Made by a program: the position numbers and the translations under genes. The notes beneath the pieces were generated by a model. The model did no database searches, had not been told where the DNA came from, and worked only from the letters and a program-made list of their open reading frames with translations. This document shows, piece after piece, positions 12,920-13,284 of a stretch of DNA of 13,284 nt (positions are counted from its first letter, which is position 1; each line of letters starts with the position of its first letter). This DNA comes from an uncultured Collinsella sp. (GTDB lineage Bacteria; Actinomycetota; Coriobacteriia; Coriobacteriales; Coriobacteriaceae): assembly GCA_902475445.1 (NCBI GenBank), contig CABRZN010000048.1, forward strand, positions 1 to 13,284. The letters run 5' to 3'.

Positions 12920-13284
12920 ATGGACGACGCGAGCGAGCGTGCAATCGAAGAGGACATGCTCGATCAGTTCAATTACTTTGACGATGAGGATGAGGAGCTA
13001 ATCGATCGTCGCGAGCCGGCATCGCTTGACTCATTTGATCTGGTCGATGAAGAGCCCGACGAGGACGAGGGCGAATCGGCGGAGCCCTCACAGCCTTCGC
13101 GCCTTGACTCGCTGCTTTCGAGAGCCCCCATGCACCACGGTGTTCGTGCCGGCGCACTCCATATGAAAACTGACTGGCACCAGATCGTGACGGCAGGCGA
13201 TGAGCTTGCCGTCGATGCGCCGCTCACCGATAAGTCATCCATCATCTGCCGCACCGGCATGCTTATGCTCGCGAGCGGAACGGG
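12920..13284 (+). CDS. Probable threonine/serine exporter (ThrE) family protein, N-terminal part
   Basis: The frame opens at ATG 12920 behind GGAAGGGAG (12904-12912) and stays open to the window end (121 codons, no stop), so the gene is cut. Residues 1 to about 75 are a hydrophilic extension, strongly acidic in runs of Asp and Glu. Residues 76-121 include TDWHQIV, PLTDKSSIICRTG and MLMLASGTG. The last stretch resembles the start of the ThrE/DUF1212 domain, where a helix leading to a Ser-Gly-(Ala/Thr)-Gly motif precedes the membrane helices. That family exports threonine and serine. The call rests on a short stretch; the diagnostic transmembrane part is outside the window. If wrong, it is an unassigned protein with an acidic N-terminus. 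Confidence 0.5.
   Translation, partial: MDDASERAIEEDMLDQFNYFDDEDEELIDRREPASLDSFDLVDEEPDEDEGESAEPSQPSRLDSLLSRAPMHHGVRAGALHMKTDWHQIVTAGDELAVDAPLTDKSSIICRTGMLMLASGT

Overview
This 13.3 kb window is a GC-rich (roughly 60% or more) stretch of chromosome carrying housekeeping genes. Protein sequences, gene order and codon use suggest a Coriobacteriia genome, most likely Collinsella or a close relative. That placement is a judgement from memory of the families and not a database result. I recognise no insertion sequence, CRISPR array, phage gene or toxin-antitoxin pair, and no previously undescribed multi-gene system. The unusual material lies in the non-coding DNA and in a few domain-level details.

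Layout. Bases 1-345 hold no credible protein gene. They contain a tandemly duplicated tRNA-tail/terminator module (about 185 bp period) with a GC-rich hairpin cluster between the copies. Next come tRNA-Val(UAC) on the minus strand (346-421) and, divergently, asnB (609-2489), closed by an intrinsic terminator. All remaining genes are on the plus strand: murE (2602-4164); a HAD-family phosphatase, murI and rph (4276-6906), ended by a strong terminator; rdgB-dtd (7047-8138); veg-ispE (8269-9464), with its own promoter and a hairpin in the leader; tRNA-Pro(CGG) with terminator; tatA, with a well-formed promoter containing an inverted repeat; greA; lysS; a 320-bp gene-free stretch rich in hairpins; and the start of a probable ThrE-family threonine/serine exporter gene cut by the window end.

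How they work together. asnB makes asparagine. murE and murI serve peptidoglycan precursor synthesis (third stem-peptide residue and D-glutamate). rph matures tRNA 3' ends, dtd removes D-amino acids from tRNA, and lysS charges tRNA-Lys, so with two tRNA genes translation is heavily represented. rdgB cleans the nucleotide pool, greA rescues stalled RNA polymerase, ispE belongs to the MEP isoprenoid pathway (ultimately supplying undecaprenyl carrier for the wall), and tatA forms the twin-arginine export pore. Intrinsic terminators follow tRNA-Val, asnB, rph, tRNA-Pro, tatA, greA and lysS, so transcription units here are short.

Most worth a second look: the duplicated tRNA-tail module, the inverted repeat in the tatA promoter, the terminator-like hairpin in the veg leader, mutually exclusive stems in the greA-lysS gap, the MetRS-beta-type tRNA-binding domain fused to LysRS, and the imperfect inverted repeats between lysS and the final gene.
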